Shown in pieces: positions 26,540 through 40,674 of a DNA stretch of 64,000 nt. The stretch comes from Bos javanicus. Lineage: Eukaryota > Chordata > Mammalia > Artiodactyla > Bovidae. The stretch is taken from positions 372,001-436,000 of the forward strand of contig NW_026893687.1 of assembly GCF_032452875.1 (NCBI RefSeq), read 5' to 3'. Below the pieces are notes generated by a model, which saw nothing but the letters and a program-made list of their open reading frames with translations, was not told where the DNA came from and did no database searches. A program made the position numbers and the translations under genes. The first letter of the stretch is position 1; each line of letters opens with the position of its first letter.

Positions 26540-27345
26540 TGATCACCTGACTGAGCATGCACTGTTCACGTGGCTGATCATACACTGATCACGTGATTGA
26601 TCATGCACTGATCACTTGGATATCATGCACTGATCACGTGGCTGATCAAACACTGTTCACGTGTCTGACCATGCACTGATCACTTGTCTGGTCATACACT
26701 GCTCACGTAACTGATCATGCACTGATCACGTAATAGATCATGCACTGATCATGTGGCTGATCATGCACTGATCACGTGGCTGATCATCCACTGATCACGT
26801 GACTGATCATGCACTGCTCACGTGACTGATCATGCACTGATCACGTGGCTATCATGCACTGATAACTTGGCTGGTCATACTCTGATCACGTGCCTGGTCA
26901 TGCACAGATTACATGACTGATCATGCACTGAACACGTGACTGATCATGCACTGATCACGTGGCTATCATGCACTGATAACTTGGCTGGTCATACTCTGAT
27001 CACGTGCCTGGTCATGCACAGATTACATGACTGATCATGCACTGATCACGTAAATGATCATGCACTGTTCAGTTGACTAATCATGTCCTGATCACGTGAC
27101 TGATCATGCACTGATCACGTCTATATCATGCACTGATCACATGACTGCCCATGCACTGATCACGTGGATGATCATACACTAATCATGTGACAGATCATGC
27201 ACTGATCACGTGGCTGATCATGCACTGATACCGTGACTGTGCATGGACTGATCACATGACTATCATGTAGTGATTACGTTACTTAATGGCACTGATCATG
27301 TGACTGATCTTGCGCTGATCATGTTTTCTATCATACACTGATCAT

Positions 27346-27588
27346 GTGCCTCTGGAGGCAATAAACAAAGAGCTGAGTAGGCACAAATCATAAGTCAGCA
27401 GTCAATAATCATGGAACTCAGCTGTGAGGAATCATGCTGCTCAGCTGGCAATAATCAAGCAGCTGAGCAGGCAGGAATTACGCAGCACAGCTGGCAATTG
27501 TGAAGCAGATGACAGGCAGGAATCGTGCAGCTCAGCTGGCAATTGTCAAGCAGATGAGCAGACAGTAATCACGCAGCTCATCAGGCCC
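27346..27588 (+). repeat. A2 island, 243 bp
   Basis: Has AATTGTGAAGCAG and CTCATCAGGCCC but reads GGCAATTGTCAAG where other A2 copies have GGCATTTGTCAAG. Leader variant: GATTACGTTACTTAATGGCA. Confidence 0.93.
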
Positions 27589-28690
27589 TGATCACGTGAC
27601 TGAGCATGCACTGTTCATGTGGCTGATCATACACTGATCACGTGATTGATCATGCACTGATCACTTGGATATCATGCACTGATCACGTGGCTGATCAAAC
27701 ACTGTTCACGTGTCTGACCATGCACTGATCACTTGTCTGGTCATACACGGCTCACGTAACTGATCATGCACTGATCACGTGGCTATCATGCACTGAATAC
27801 GTGGCGGAACATGCACTGTGCACGTGGCTGATCACACAACTGTCACATGACATATCATGCACTGATCACTTGGCTGGTCATACACTGATCACATGACTGA
27901 TCATGCACTGTTCACGTGACTGATCATGTACTGATCACGTGACTGATCATGCACTGATCACGTGACTGATCATGCACTGATCTCGTGGCTATCATGCACT
28001 GATCACTTGGCTGGTCATACACTGATCACATGACTGATCATGCACTGTTCACGTGACTGATCATGTACTGATCACGTGACTGATCATGCACTGATCACGT
28101 AACTGATCATGCACTGATCACATAATAGATCATGCACTGATCATGTGGCTGATCATGCACTGATCACGTGGCTGATCATCCACTGATCACGTGACTGATC
28201 ATGCACTGCTCACGTGACTGATCATGCACTGATCACGTGGCTATCATGCACTGATAACTTGGCTGGTCATACTCAGATCACGTGCCTGGTCATGCACAGA
28301 TTACATGACTGTTCATGCACTGAACACGTGACTGATCATGCACTGATCACGTGGCTATCATGCACTACTCACGTGGCTGATCATGCAATGATCATGTAGC
28401 TACCATGTACCGGTCAGGTGACTGATCATACACCCATTTGGTGACGGATCATACACTGATCACCTGCCTGGTCATGCACAGATCACGTAACAAATCATGA
28501 ACTGATCACATAGCTATCATGAAATGATCACCTGGCTGATCCTGCACTGATCACGTGGCTGATCATGCACTGATACCGTGACTGAGCATGGACTGATCAC
28601 ATGACTATCATGTACTGATCACGTGACTTAATGGCGCTGATCATGTGACTGATCATGCGCTGATCATGTTTGCTTTCATACACTGATCAT

Positions 28691-28933
28691 GTGCCTCTGG
28701 AGGCAATAAACAAAGAGCTGAGTAGGCACGAATCATAAGTCAGCAGGCAAAAATCATGGAACTCAGCTGTGAGGAATCATGCTGCTCAGCTGGCAATAAT
28801 CAAGCAGCTGAGCAGGCAGGAATTACGCAGCACAGCTGATAATTGTCAAGCAGATGACAGGCAGGAATCGTGCAGCTCAGCTGGCAATTGTCAAGCAGAT
28901 GAGCAGACAGTAATCACGCAGCTCAGCAGGCCC
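28691..28933 (+). repeat. A3 island, 243 bp
   Basis: A3 head and ending are intact (GGCAAAAATC, GGCCCAGATC), with private CAGCTGATAATTGTC and a consensus ATCGTGCAGC replacing ATCGTTCAGC. Confidence 0.92.
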
Positions 28934-30321
28934 AGATCACGTGACTGAGCATGCACTATTCACGTGGCTGATCATACACGGATCACGTGATGATCATGCA
29001 CTGATCACTTGAATATCATGCACTGATCACGTGGCTGATCATACACTGTTCACGTGTCTGACCATGAACTGATCACGTGGCTGATCATACACTGCTCAGG
29101 TAACTGATCATGCACTGATCACGTGGATATCATGCACTGATCACGTGGCTGATCATACTCTGTTCACGTAACTGATCATGTACACATCACGTGGCTATCA
29201 TGCACTGCTCACGTGGCTCGTCATGGAATGATCACGTAGCTACCATATATTGGTCACGTGACTGATCATGCACAGATCACGTAAATGATCATGCACTGTT
29301 CACGTGACTGATCATGTACTGATTACGTGACTGATCATGCACTGATCACGTGGCTATCATGCTCTGCTCACGTGGCTGATCATGCAAGGATCACGTAGCA
29401 ACCATTTACTGGTCACGTGACTGATTATGCACTGATCACGTAATTGATCCTGCACTGATCACGTGGCTGATCACACATGTATCACGTGACTGATCAAGCA
29501 ATGATCACGTGGCTCTCATGCACTGATTACGTGGCTATCATGCACTGATCACGTGGATGTCATGCACTGATCACGTGGCTGATCACACACGTATCACATT
29601 AATGATCATGCACTGATCACGTGGCTATCATGCACTGATCACGTGGCTGATCACGCAATGATCACGTAGCTACCATGTACTGGTCACATGACTGATCATG
29701 CACTGATCACGTAATTGATCCTGCACTGATCACATGGATCATCACGCACTGATCCGGTGGCTGAACACACGTATCACGTGACTGATCATGTACAGATAAC
29801 GTGAATAATCATGAAGTGATCACGTGGCTATCCTGCACTGATCACGTGGATATCATGCACTGATCACGTGGCTGATCACACACGTATCACGTGACTGATC
29901 ATGCGCTGATGACGTGGCTATCATGCATTGATCACGTGGCTATCATGCACTGATCATGTAAATGATCATGCACTGTTCAGTTGACTGATCATGTCCTGAT
30001 CACGTGACTGATCATGCACTGATCACGTGGCTATCATGCTCTGATCACGTGGCTGATCAAGCAATGACCACGTAGCTACCATGCACTGGTCACATGACTG
30101 ATCATGCACAGATCACGTGACTGATCATGCACTGATCACGTGGCTATCATGCACTGCTCACGTGGCTGATCATGCAATGATCACGCAGCTACCATGTACT
30201 GGTCACATGACTGATCTTGCACTGATCACATAATTGATCATGCACTGATCACCTGGCTTATCATGCATTGATCATGTGACTGATCATGTGCTGATCATGT
30301 TTGGTGTCACACACTGATCAT

Positions 30322-30561
30322 GTGCCTCTGGAGGCAATGAACATAGAGCTGAGTAGGCAGGAATCAGTCAGCAGGCTATAATCATGGAACTCACCTCTGA
30401 GAAATCATGCTGCTCAGCTGGCAATAATCAAGTAGATGAGCAGGCAGGAATTATGCAGCACAGGTGGCAATTGTCAAGGAGATAACAGGCAGGAATCGTG
30501 CAGCTGAGCTGGAAATTGTCAAGCAGATGAGCAGACAGTAATCACACAGCTCAGCAGGCCC
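30322..30561 (+). repeat. B1 island, 240 bp
   Basis: B1 with a private GTGCAGCTGAGCTGG, which adds an extra CAGCTG. Ends ATCACACAGC. Confidence 0.93.
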
Positions 30562-32021
30562 TGATCACGTGACTGAGCATGCACTGTTCACATGGCTGAT
30601 CACACACCTATCACGTGACTGATCATGCACTGATCATGTGACTGATCATGCACTGATCATGTAGCTATCTTGCACTGTTCACTTGGCTGATCATACACTC
30701 ATCACGGTACTGATCGTGCACTGATCATGGCGCTATAATGCATTGACTACATGACTCACATGCACTGATCACGTGGATGATCATGCACTGGTCACGTGAC
30801 TGATCATGCACTGATTACGTGACTGATCATGCACTGATGACATGGCTAATCATTCACTGATCACGAGGCTATCATGCACTGCTCACGTGGCTGATCTGGC
30901 AATGATCACGTAGCTACCAAGAACTGGTCACGTGACTGATCATGCACTGATCACGTAATTGATCATGCACTGATCATGTGGCTGATCATGCACTGATCAC
31001 GTGGCTGATCATACACTGATAACGTGACTAATCATGCACTGATCACGTGACTGAACATGCACTGATCACGTGGCTATCATGCACTGATCACTTGGCTGGA
31101 CATACACTGATCACGTGCCTGGTCATGCACTGATCACGTGGCTGATCATGCACTGATCTCGTGTCTGATCATGCACTGATCACGTGGCTATCATGCACTG
31201 CTCACGTGGCTGATCATGCGATGATCACGTAGCTACCATGTACTGGTCACATGACTGATCATGCACTGATCACGTGACTGATCATGCAGTGATCACGTGG
31301 CTATCGCGCACTACTCACGTTGCTGATCATGCAATGATCATGTAGCTACCATGTAAAGGTCACGTGAATGATCATACACCCATCAGGTGACAGATCATGC
31401 ACTGATCACGTGGCTATCATGCACTGATCACGAGACTGATCATGCACTGATCACGTCTATATCATGCACTGATCACATGACTGCCCATGCACTGATCACG
31501 TGGATGATCATACACTAATCATGTGACAGATCATGCACTGATCACGTGGATATCATGCACTGATCACGTGGCTGATCACACACGTATCACGTGACTGATC
31601 ATGCACTGATGATGTGGCTATCATGCATTGATCACGTGGCTATCATGCACTGATCACGTAAATGATCATGCACTGTTCAGTTGCCTGATCATGTCCTGAT
31701 CACGTGACTGATCATACACTGATCACGTGGCTATCATGCTCTGATCACGTGGCTGATCATGCAATGACAACGTAGCTACCATGCACTGGTCACGTGACTG
31801 ATCATGCACAGATCACGTGACTGATCATGCACTGATCACGTGGCTATCATGCACTGCTCACGTGGCTGATCATTCAATGATCACGCAGCTACCATGTACT
31901 GGTCACATGACTGATCATGCACTGATCACATAATTGATCATGCACTGGTCACCTGGCTTATCATGCATTGATCATGTGACTGATCATGTGCTGATCATGT
32001 TTGGTGTCACACACTGATCAT

Positions 32022-32260
32022 GTGCCTCTGGAGGCAATGAACATAGAGCTGAGTAGGCAGGAATCAGTCAGCAGGCTATAATCATGGAACTCACCTCTGA
32101 GAAATCATGCTGCTCAGCTGGCAATAATCAAGTAGATGAGCAGGCAGGAATTATGCAGCACAGGTGGCAATTGTCAAGGAGATGACAGGCAGGAATCGTG
32201 CAGCTCAGCTGGAAATGGTCAAGCAGATGAGCAGACAGTAATCACCAGCTCAGCAGGCCC
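32022..32260 (+). repeat. B2 island, 239 bp, with a small deletion
   Basis: B2 markers present. ATCACCAGC replaces ATCACACAGC near 32241, so the island is 1 bp short. This shift opens a 61-codon repeat-derived reading frame at 32136-32321 that other B islands lack. Confidence 0.92.
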
Positions 32261-34158
32261 TGATCACGTGACTGAGCATGCACTGTTCACATGGCTGATC
32301 ACACACCTATCACGTGACTGATCATGCACTGATCATGTGACTGATCATGCACTGATCATGTAGCTATCTTTCACTGTTCACTTGGCTGATCATACACTCA
32401 TCACGGTACTGATCGTGCACTGATCATGGCGCTATCATGCATTGACTACATGACTCCACATGCACTGATCACGTGGATGATCATGCACTGGTCACGTGAC
32501 TGATCATGCACTGATCACGTGACTGATCATGCACTGATCACATGGCTAATCATTCACTGATCACGTGGCTATCATGCACTGCTCACGTGGCTGATCTGGC
32601 AATGATCACGTAGCTACCAAGAACTGGTCACGTGACTGATCATGCACTGATCACGTAATTGATCATGCACTGATCATGTGGCTGATCATGCACTGATCAC
32701 GTGGCTGATCATACACTGATAACGTGACTGATCATGCACTGATCACGTAACTGAACATGCACTGATCACGTGGCTATCATGCACTAATCACTTGGCTGGA
32801 CATACACTGATCACGTGCCTGGTCATGCACTGATCACGTGGCTGATCATGCACTGATCACGTGGCTGATCATGCAATGATCATGTAGCTACCATGTACAG
32901 GTCACGTGAATGATCATACACCCATCAGGTGACAGATCATGCACTGATCACGTGGCTGATCATGCACTGATCACGTGACTGATCATGCACTGATCACGTG
33001 ACTGATCATGCATTGATCACGTGGCTATCGTGCACTACTCACATGGCTGATCATGAAATGATCATGTAGCTACCATGTACAGGTCACGTTAATGATCATA
33101 CACCCATCAGATGACAGATCATGCACTGATCACGTGGCTATCATGCACTGATCACGAGAATGATCATGCACTGATCACGTCTATATCATGCACTGATCAC
33201 GTAATTGATCATGCACTGATCATGTGGCTGATCATGCACTGATCACGTGGCTGATCATACACTGATCACATGACTGATCATGCACTGATCACGTGACTGA
33301 TCATGCACTGATCACGTGGCTATCATGCACTGATCACTTGGCTGGTCATACACTGATCACATGACTGATCATGCACTCTTCACGTGACTGATCATGTACT
33401 GATCACGTGACTGATCATGCACTGATCACGTGACTGATCATGCACTGATCTCGTGGCTATCATGCACTGATCACTTGGCTGGTCATACACTGATCACATG
33501 ACTGATCATGCACTGTTCACGTGACTGATCATGTACTGATCACGTGACTGATCATGCACTGATCACGTAACTGATCATGCACTGATCACATAATAGATCA
33601 TGCACTGATCATGTGGCTGATCATGCACTGATCACGTGGCTGATCATCCACTGATCACGTGACTGATCATGCACTGCTCACGTGACTGATCATGCACTGA
33701 TCACGTGGCTATCATGCACTGATAACTTGGCTGGTCATACTCTGATCACGTGCCTGGTCATGCACAGATTACATGACTGTTCATGCACTGAACACGTGAC
33801 TGATCATGCACTGATCACGTGGCTATCATGCACTACTCACGTGGCTGATCATGCAATGATCATGTAGCTACCATGTACCGGTCAGGTGACTGATCATACA
33901 CCCATTTGGTGACGGATCATACACTGATCACCTGCCTGGTCATGCACAGATCACGTAACAAATCATGAACTGATCACATAGCTATCATGAAATGATCACC
34001 TGGCTGATCCTGCACTGATCACGTGGCTGATCATGCACTGATACCGTGACTGAGCATGGACTGATCACATGACTATCATGTACTGATCACGTGACTTAAT
34101 GGCGCTGATCATGTGACTGATCATGCGCTGATCATGTTTGCTTTCATACACTGATCAT

Positions 34159-34401
34159 GTGCCTCTGGAGGCAATAAACAAAGAGCTGAGTAGGCACGAA
34201 TCATAAGTCAGCAGGCAAAAATCATGGAACTCAGCTGTGAGGAATCATGCTGCTCAGCTGGCAATAATCAAGCAGCTGAGCAGGCAGGAATTACGCAGCA
34301 CAGCTGGCAATTGTCAAGCAGATGACAGGCAGGAATCGTTCAGCTCAGCTGGCAATTGTCAAGCAGATGAGCAGACAGTAATCACGCAGCTCAGCAGGCC
34401 C
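34159..34401 (+). repeat. A3 island, 243 bp
   Basis: A3 markers with ATCGTTCAGC and GGCAGGAATCG, like the 9823 copy. The only A island left in HOR-6. Confidence 0.93.
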
Positions 34402-35787
34402 AGATCACGTGACTGAGCATGCACTATTCACGTGGCTGATCATACACGGATCACGTGATGATCATGCACTGATCACTTGAATATCATGCACTGATCACGT
34501 GGCTGATCATACACTGTTCACGTGTCTGACCATGAACTGATCACGTGGCTGATCATACACTGCTCAGGTAACTGATCATGCACTGATCACGTGGATATCA
34601 TGCACTGATCACGTGGCTGATCATACTCTGCTCACGTAACTGATCATGTACACATCACGTGGCTATCATGCACTGCTCATGTGGCTCGTCATGGAATGAT
34701 CACGTAGCTACCATATATTGGTCACGTGACTGATCATGCACAGATCACGTAAATGATCATGCACTGTTCACGTGACTGATCATGTACTGATTACGTGACT
34801 GATCATGCACTGATCACGTGGCTATCATGCTCTGCTCACGTGGCTGATCATGCAAGGATCACGTAGCAACCATTTACTGGTCACGTGACTGATTATGCAC
34901 TGATCACGTAATTGATCCTGCACTGATCACGTGGCTGATCACACATGTATCACGTGACTGATCAAGCAATGATCACGTGGCTCTCATGCACTGATTACGT
35001 GGCTATCATGCACTGATCACGTGGATGTCATGCACTGATCACGTGGCTGATCACACACGTATCACATTAATGATCATGCACTGATCACGTGGCTATCATG
35101 CACTGATCACGTGGCTGATCACGCAATGATCACGTAGCTACCATGTACTGGTCACGTGACTGATCATGCACTGATCACGTAATTGATCCTGCACTGATCA
35201 CATGGATCATCACGCACTGATCCGGTGGCTGAACACACGTATCACGTGACTGATCATGTACAGATAACGTGAATAATCATGAAGTGATCACGTGGCTATC
35301 CTGCACTGATCACGTGGATATCATGCACTGATCACGTGGCTGATCACACGTATCACGTGACTGATCATGCACTGATGACGTGGCTATCATGCATTGATCA
35401 CGTGGCTATCATGCACTGATCATGTAAATGATCATGCACTGTTCAGTTGACTGATCATGTCCTGATCACGTGACTGATCATGCACTGATCACGTGGCTAT
35501 CATGCTCTGATCACGTGGCTGATCAAGCAATGACCACGTAGCTACCATGCACTGGTCACGTGACTGATCATGCACAGATCACGTGACTGATCATGCACTG
35601 ATCACGTGGCTATCATGCACTGCTCACGTGGCTGATCATGCAATGATCACGCAGCTACCATGTACTGGTCACATGACTGATCTTGCACTGATCACATAAT
35701 TGATCATGCACTGATCACCTGGCTTATCATGCATTGATCATGTGACTGATCATGTGCTGATCATGTTTGGTGTCACACACTGATCAT

Positions 35788-36027
35788 GTGCCTCTGGAGG
35801 CAATGAACATAGAGCTGAGTAGGCAGGAATCAGTCAGCAGGCTATAATCATGGAACTCACCTCTGAGAAATCATGCTGCTCAGCTGGCAATAATCAAGTA
35901 GATGAGCAGGCAGGAATTATGCAGCACAGGTGGCAATTGTCAAGGAGATAACAGGCAGGAATCGTGCAGCTCAGCTGGAAATTGTCAAGCAGATGAGCAG
36001 ACAGTAATCACACAGCTCAGCAGGCCC
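35788..36027 (+). repeat. B1 island, 240 bp
   Basis: Standard B1 (GATAACAGG, CTGGAAATTG, ATCACACAGC). It opens the first copy of the 10.2-kb unit. Confidence 0.93.
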
Positions 36028-37488
36028 TGATCACGTGACTGAGCATGCACTGTTCACATGGCTGATCACACACCTATCACGTGACTGATCATGCACTGAT
36101 CATGTGACTGATCATGCACTGATCATGTAGCTATCTTGCACTGTTCACTTGGCTGATCATACACTCATCACGGTACTGATCGTGCACTGATCATGGCGCT
36201 ATAATGCATTGACTACATGACTCCACATGCACTGATCACGTGGATGATCATGCACTGGTCACGTGACTGATCATGCACTGATTACGTGACTGATCATGCA
36301 CTGATGACATGGCTAATCATTCACTGATCACGAGGCTATCATGCACTGCTCACGTGGCTGATCTGGCAATGGTCACGTAGCTACCAAGAACTGGTCACGT
36401 GACTGATCATGCACTGATCACGTAATTGATCATGCACTGATCATGTGGCTGATCATGCACTGATCACGTGGCTGATCATACACTGATAACGTGACTAATC
36501 ATGCACTGATCACGTGACTGAACATGCACTGATCACGTGGCTATCATGCACTGATCACTTGGCTGGACATACACTGATCACGTGCCTGGTCATGCACTGA
36601 TCACGTGGCTGATCATGCACTGATCTCGTGTCTGATCATGCACTGATCACGTGGCTATCATGCACTGCTCACGTGGCTGATCATGCGATGATCACGCAGC
36701 TACCATGTACTGGTCACATGACTGATCATGCACTGATCACGTGACTGATCATGCAGTGATCACGTGGCTATCGCGCACTACTCACGTTGCTGCTCATGCA
36801 ATGATCATGTAGCTACCATGTAAAGGTCACGTGAATGATCATACACCCATCAGGTGACAGATCATGCACTGATCACGTGGCTATCATGCACTGATCACGA
36901 GACTGATCATGCACTGATCACGTCTATATCATGCACTGATCACATGACTGCCCATGCACTGATCACGTGGATGATCATACACTAATCATGTGACAGATCA
37001 TGCACTGATCACGTGGATATCATGCACTGATCACGTGGCTGATCACACACGTATCACGTGACTGATCATGCACTGATGACGTGGCTATCATGCATTGATC
37101 ACGTGGCTATCATGCACTGATCACGTAAATGATCATGCACTGTTCAGTTGCCTGATCATGTCCTGATCACGTGACTGATCATACACTGATCACGTGGCTA
37201 TCATGCTCTGATCACGTGGCTGATCATGCAATGACAACGTAGCTACCATGCACTGGTCACGTGACTGATCATGCACAGATCACGTGACTGATCATGCACT
37301 GATCACGTGGCTATCATGCACTGCTCACGTGGCTGATCATTCAATGATCACGCAGCTACCATGTACTGGTCACATGACTGATCATGCACTGATCACATAA
37401 TTGATCATGCACTGGTCACCTGGCTTATCATGCATTGATCATGTGACTGATCATGTGCTGATCATGTTTGGTGTCACACACTGATCAT

Positions 37489-37728
37489 GTGCCTCTGGAG
37501 GCAATGAACATAGAGCTGAGTAGGCAGGAATCAGTCAGCAGGCTATAATCATGGAACTCACCTCTGAGAAATCATGCTGCTCAGCTGGCAATAATCAAGT
37601 AGATGAGCAGGCAGGAATTATGCAGCACAGGTGGCAATTGTCAAGGAGATGACAGGCAGGAATCGTGCAGCTCAGCTGGAAATGGTCAAGCAGATGAGCA
37701 GACAGTAATCACACAGCTCAGCAGGCCC
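37489..37728 (+). repeat. B2 island, 240 bp
   Basis: Standard B2 (GATGACAGG, CTGGAAATGGTC). The trailer contains GCTATCTTTCACTG, shared with other B2 copies. Confidence 0.93.
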
Positions 37729-39819
37729 TGATCACGTGACTGAGCATGCACTGTTCACATGGCTGATCACACACCTATCACGTGACTGATCATGCACTGA
37801 TCATGTGACTGATCATGCACTGATCATGTAGCTATCTTTCACTGTTCACTTGGCTGATCATACACTCATCACGGTACTGATCGTGCACTGATCATGGCGC
37901 TATCATGCATTGACTACATGACTCCACATGCACTGATCACGTGGATGATCATGCACTGGTCACGTGACTGATCATGCACTGATCACGTGACTGATCATGC
38001 ACTGATCACATGGCTAATCATTCACTGATCACGTGGCTATCATGCACTGCTCACGTGGCTGATCTGGCAATGATCACGTAGCTACCAAGAACTGGTCACG
38101 TGACTGATCATGCACTGATCACGTAATTGATCATGCACTGATCATGTGGCTGATCATGCACTGATCACGTGGCTGATCATACACTGATAACGTGACTGAT
38201 CATGCACTGATCACGTAACTGAACATGCACTGATCACGTGGCTATCATGCACTAATCACTTGGCTGGACATACACTGATCACGTGCCTGGTCATGCACTG
38301 ATCACGTGGCTGATCATGCACTGATCACGTGGCTGATCATGCAATGATCATGTAGCTACCATGTACAGGTCACGTTAATGATCATACACCCATCAGGTGA
38401 CAGATCATGCACTGATCACGTGGCTATCATGCACTGATCACGAGACTGATCATGCACTGATCACGTCTATATCATGCACTGATCACGTAATTGATCATGC
38501 ACTGATCATGTGGCTGATCATGCACTGATCACGTGGCTGATCATACACTGATCACGTGACTGATCATGCACTGATCACGTGACTGATCATGCACTGATCA
38601 CGTGGCTATCATGCACTGATCACTTGGCTGGACATACACTGATCACGTGCCTGGTCATGCACTGATCACGTGGCTGATCATGCAGTGATCACGTGACTGA
38701 TCATGCACTGATCTCGTGTCTGATCATGCACTGATCACGTGGCTATCATGCACTGCTCACGTGGCTGATCATGCGATGATCACGCAGCTACCATGTACCA
38801 TGTACTGGTCACATGACTGATCATGCACTGATCACGTGACTGATCATGCAGTGATCACGTGGTTATCGTGCACTACTCACTGTTCACTTGGCTGATCATA
38901 CACTCATCACGGTACTGATCGTGCACTGATCATGGCGCTATCATGCATTGACTACATGACTCCACATGCACTGATCACGTGGATGATCATGCACTGGTCA
39001 CGTGACTGATCATGCACTGATCACGTGACTGATCATGCACTGATCACATGGCTAATCATTCACTGATCACGTGGCTATCATGCACTAATCACTTGGCTGG
39101 ACATACACTGATCACGTGCCTGGTCATGCACTGATCACGTGGCTGATCATGCACTGATCACGTGGCTGATCATGCAATGATCATGTAGCTACCATGTACA
39201 GGTCACGTGAATGATCATACACCCATCAGGTGACAGATCATGCACTGATCACGTGGCTGATCATGCACAGATCACGTGACTGATCATGCACTGATCTCGT
39301 GTCTGATCATGCACTGATCACGTGGCTATCATGCACTGCTCACGTGGCTGATCATGCGATGATCACGCAGCTACCATGTACTGGTCACATGACTGATCAT
39401 GCACTGATCACGTGACTGATCATGCAGTGATCACGTGGTTATCGTGCACTACTCACGTGGCTGATCATGAAATGATCATGTAGCTACCATGTACAGGTCA
39501 CGTGAATGATCATACACCCATCAGGTGACAGATCATGCACTGATCACGTGGCTATCATGCACTGATCACGAGACTGATCATGCACTGATCACGTCTATAT
39601 CATGCACTGATCACATGTCTGCCCATGCACTGATCACGTGGATGATCATACACTAATCATGTGACAGATCATGCACTGATCACGTGGCTGATCATGCACT
39701 GATACCGTGACTGTGCATGGACTGATCACATGACTATCATGTAGTGATCACGTGACTTAATGGTGCTGATCATGTGACTGATCATGCGCTCATCATGTTT
39801 TCTATCATACACTGATCAT

Positions 39820-40062
39820 GTGCCTCTGGAGGCAATAAACAAAGAGCTGAGTAGGCACGAATCATAAGTGAGCAGTCAATAATCATGGAACTCAGCTGTG
39901 AGGAATCATGCTGCTCAGCTGGCAATAATCAAGCAGCTGAGCAGGCAGGAATTACGCAGCACAGCTGGCAATTTTCAAGCAGATGACAGGAAGGAGTCGT
40001 GCAGCTCAGCTGGCAATTGTCAAGCAGATGAGCAGACAGTAATCACGCAGCTCAGCAGGCCC
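39820..40062 (+). repeat. A island, 243 bp, variant
   Basis: Markers CATAAGTGAGCAGTC, CAATTTTCAAG and GACAGGAAGGAGTCG. The GTGAGCAGTC change is shared only with the 43107 copy, tying these two together. Confidence 0.92.
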
Positions 40063-40434
40063 TGATCACGTGACTGAGCATGCACTGTTCACGTGGCTGA
40101 TCATACACTGATCACGTGATTGATCATGCACTGATCACTTGGATATCATGCACTGATCATGTGGCTGATCATACACTGTTCACCTGTCTGACCATGCACT
40201 GATCACGTGGCTGATCATACACTGCTCACGTAACTGATCATGCACTGATCACGTGGCTATCATGCACTGCTCACGTGGCTGATCATGCAATGATCACGCA
40301 GCTACCATGTACTGGTCACATGACTGATCATGCACTGATCACATAATTGATCATGCACTGATCACCTGGCTTATCATGCATTGATCATGTGACTGATCAT
40401 GTGCTGATCATGTTTGGTGTCACACACTGATCAT

Positions 40435-40674
40435 GTGCCTCTGGAGGCAATGAACATAGAGCTGAGTAGGCAGGAATCAGTCAACAGGCTATAATCATGG
40501 AACTCACCTCTGAGAAATCATGCTGCTCAGCTGGCAATAATCAAGTAGATGAGCAGGCAGGAATTATGCAGCACAGGTGGCAATTGTCAAGGAGATGACA
40601 GGCAGGAATCGTGCAGCTCAGCTGGAAATGGTCAAGCAGATGAGCAGACAGTAATCACACAGCTCAGCAGGCCC
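40435..40674 (+). repeat. B2 island, 240 bp
   Basis: B2 with a private GTCAACAGGC. It lies only 373 bp after the end of the preceding A island, the first of two compact A-B steps. Confidence 0.93.

Larger units (their letters stand above)
22535..30321 (+). repeat. HOR-5 (7787 bp): B1-B2-A1-A2-A3
   Basis: Islands at 22535, 24260, 26297, 27346 and 28691, spacings 1725, 2037, 1049, 1345 and 1631. An extra B module has been inserted relative to HORs 1-4. The B2-to-A1 linker contains the B-trailer marker tract twice (TTCACTTGGCTGATCATAC near 24613 and again near 25767), an internal partial duplication. The second pass ends in a junction at ~26265 straight into the last bases of an A leader. Confidence 0.88.
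30322..35787 (+). repeat. HOR-6 (5466 bp): B1-B2-A3, with A1 and A2 modules missing
   Basis: Islands at 30322, 32022 and 34159, spacings 1700, 2137 and 1629. The B2 linker changes near 33310-33350 into A2-A3 linker sequence. From there to the A3 island it runs parallel to 27880-28691 (offset 5468). The A1 and A2 islands and the linker between them are absent, consistent with unequal exchange between satellite tracts. Confidence 0.85.

Noticed and set aside
32136..32321. 61-codon ORF across a B2 island
   Set aside because: It exists only because this island lost 1 bp at ~32245; the other B islands have the frame closed. No recognisable domain.
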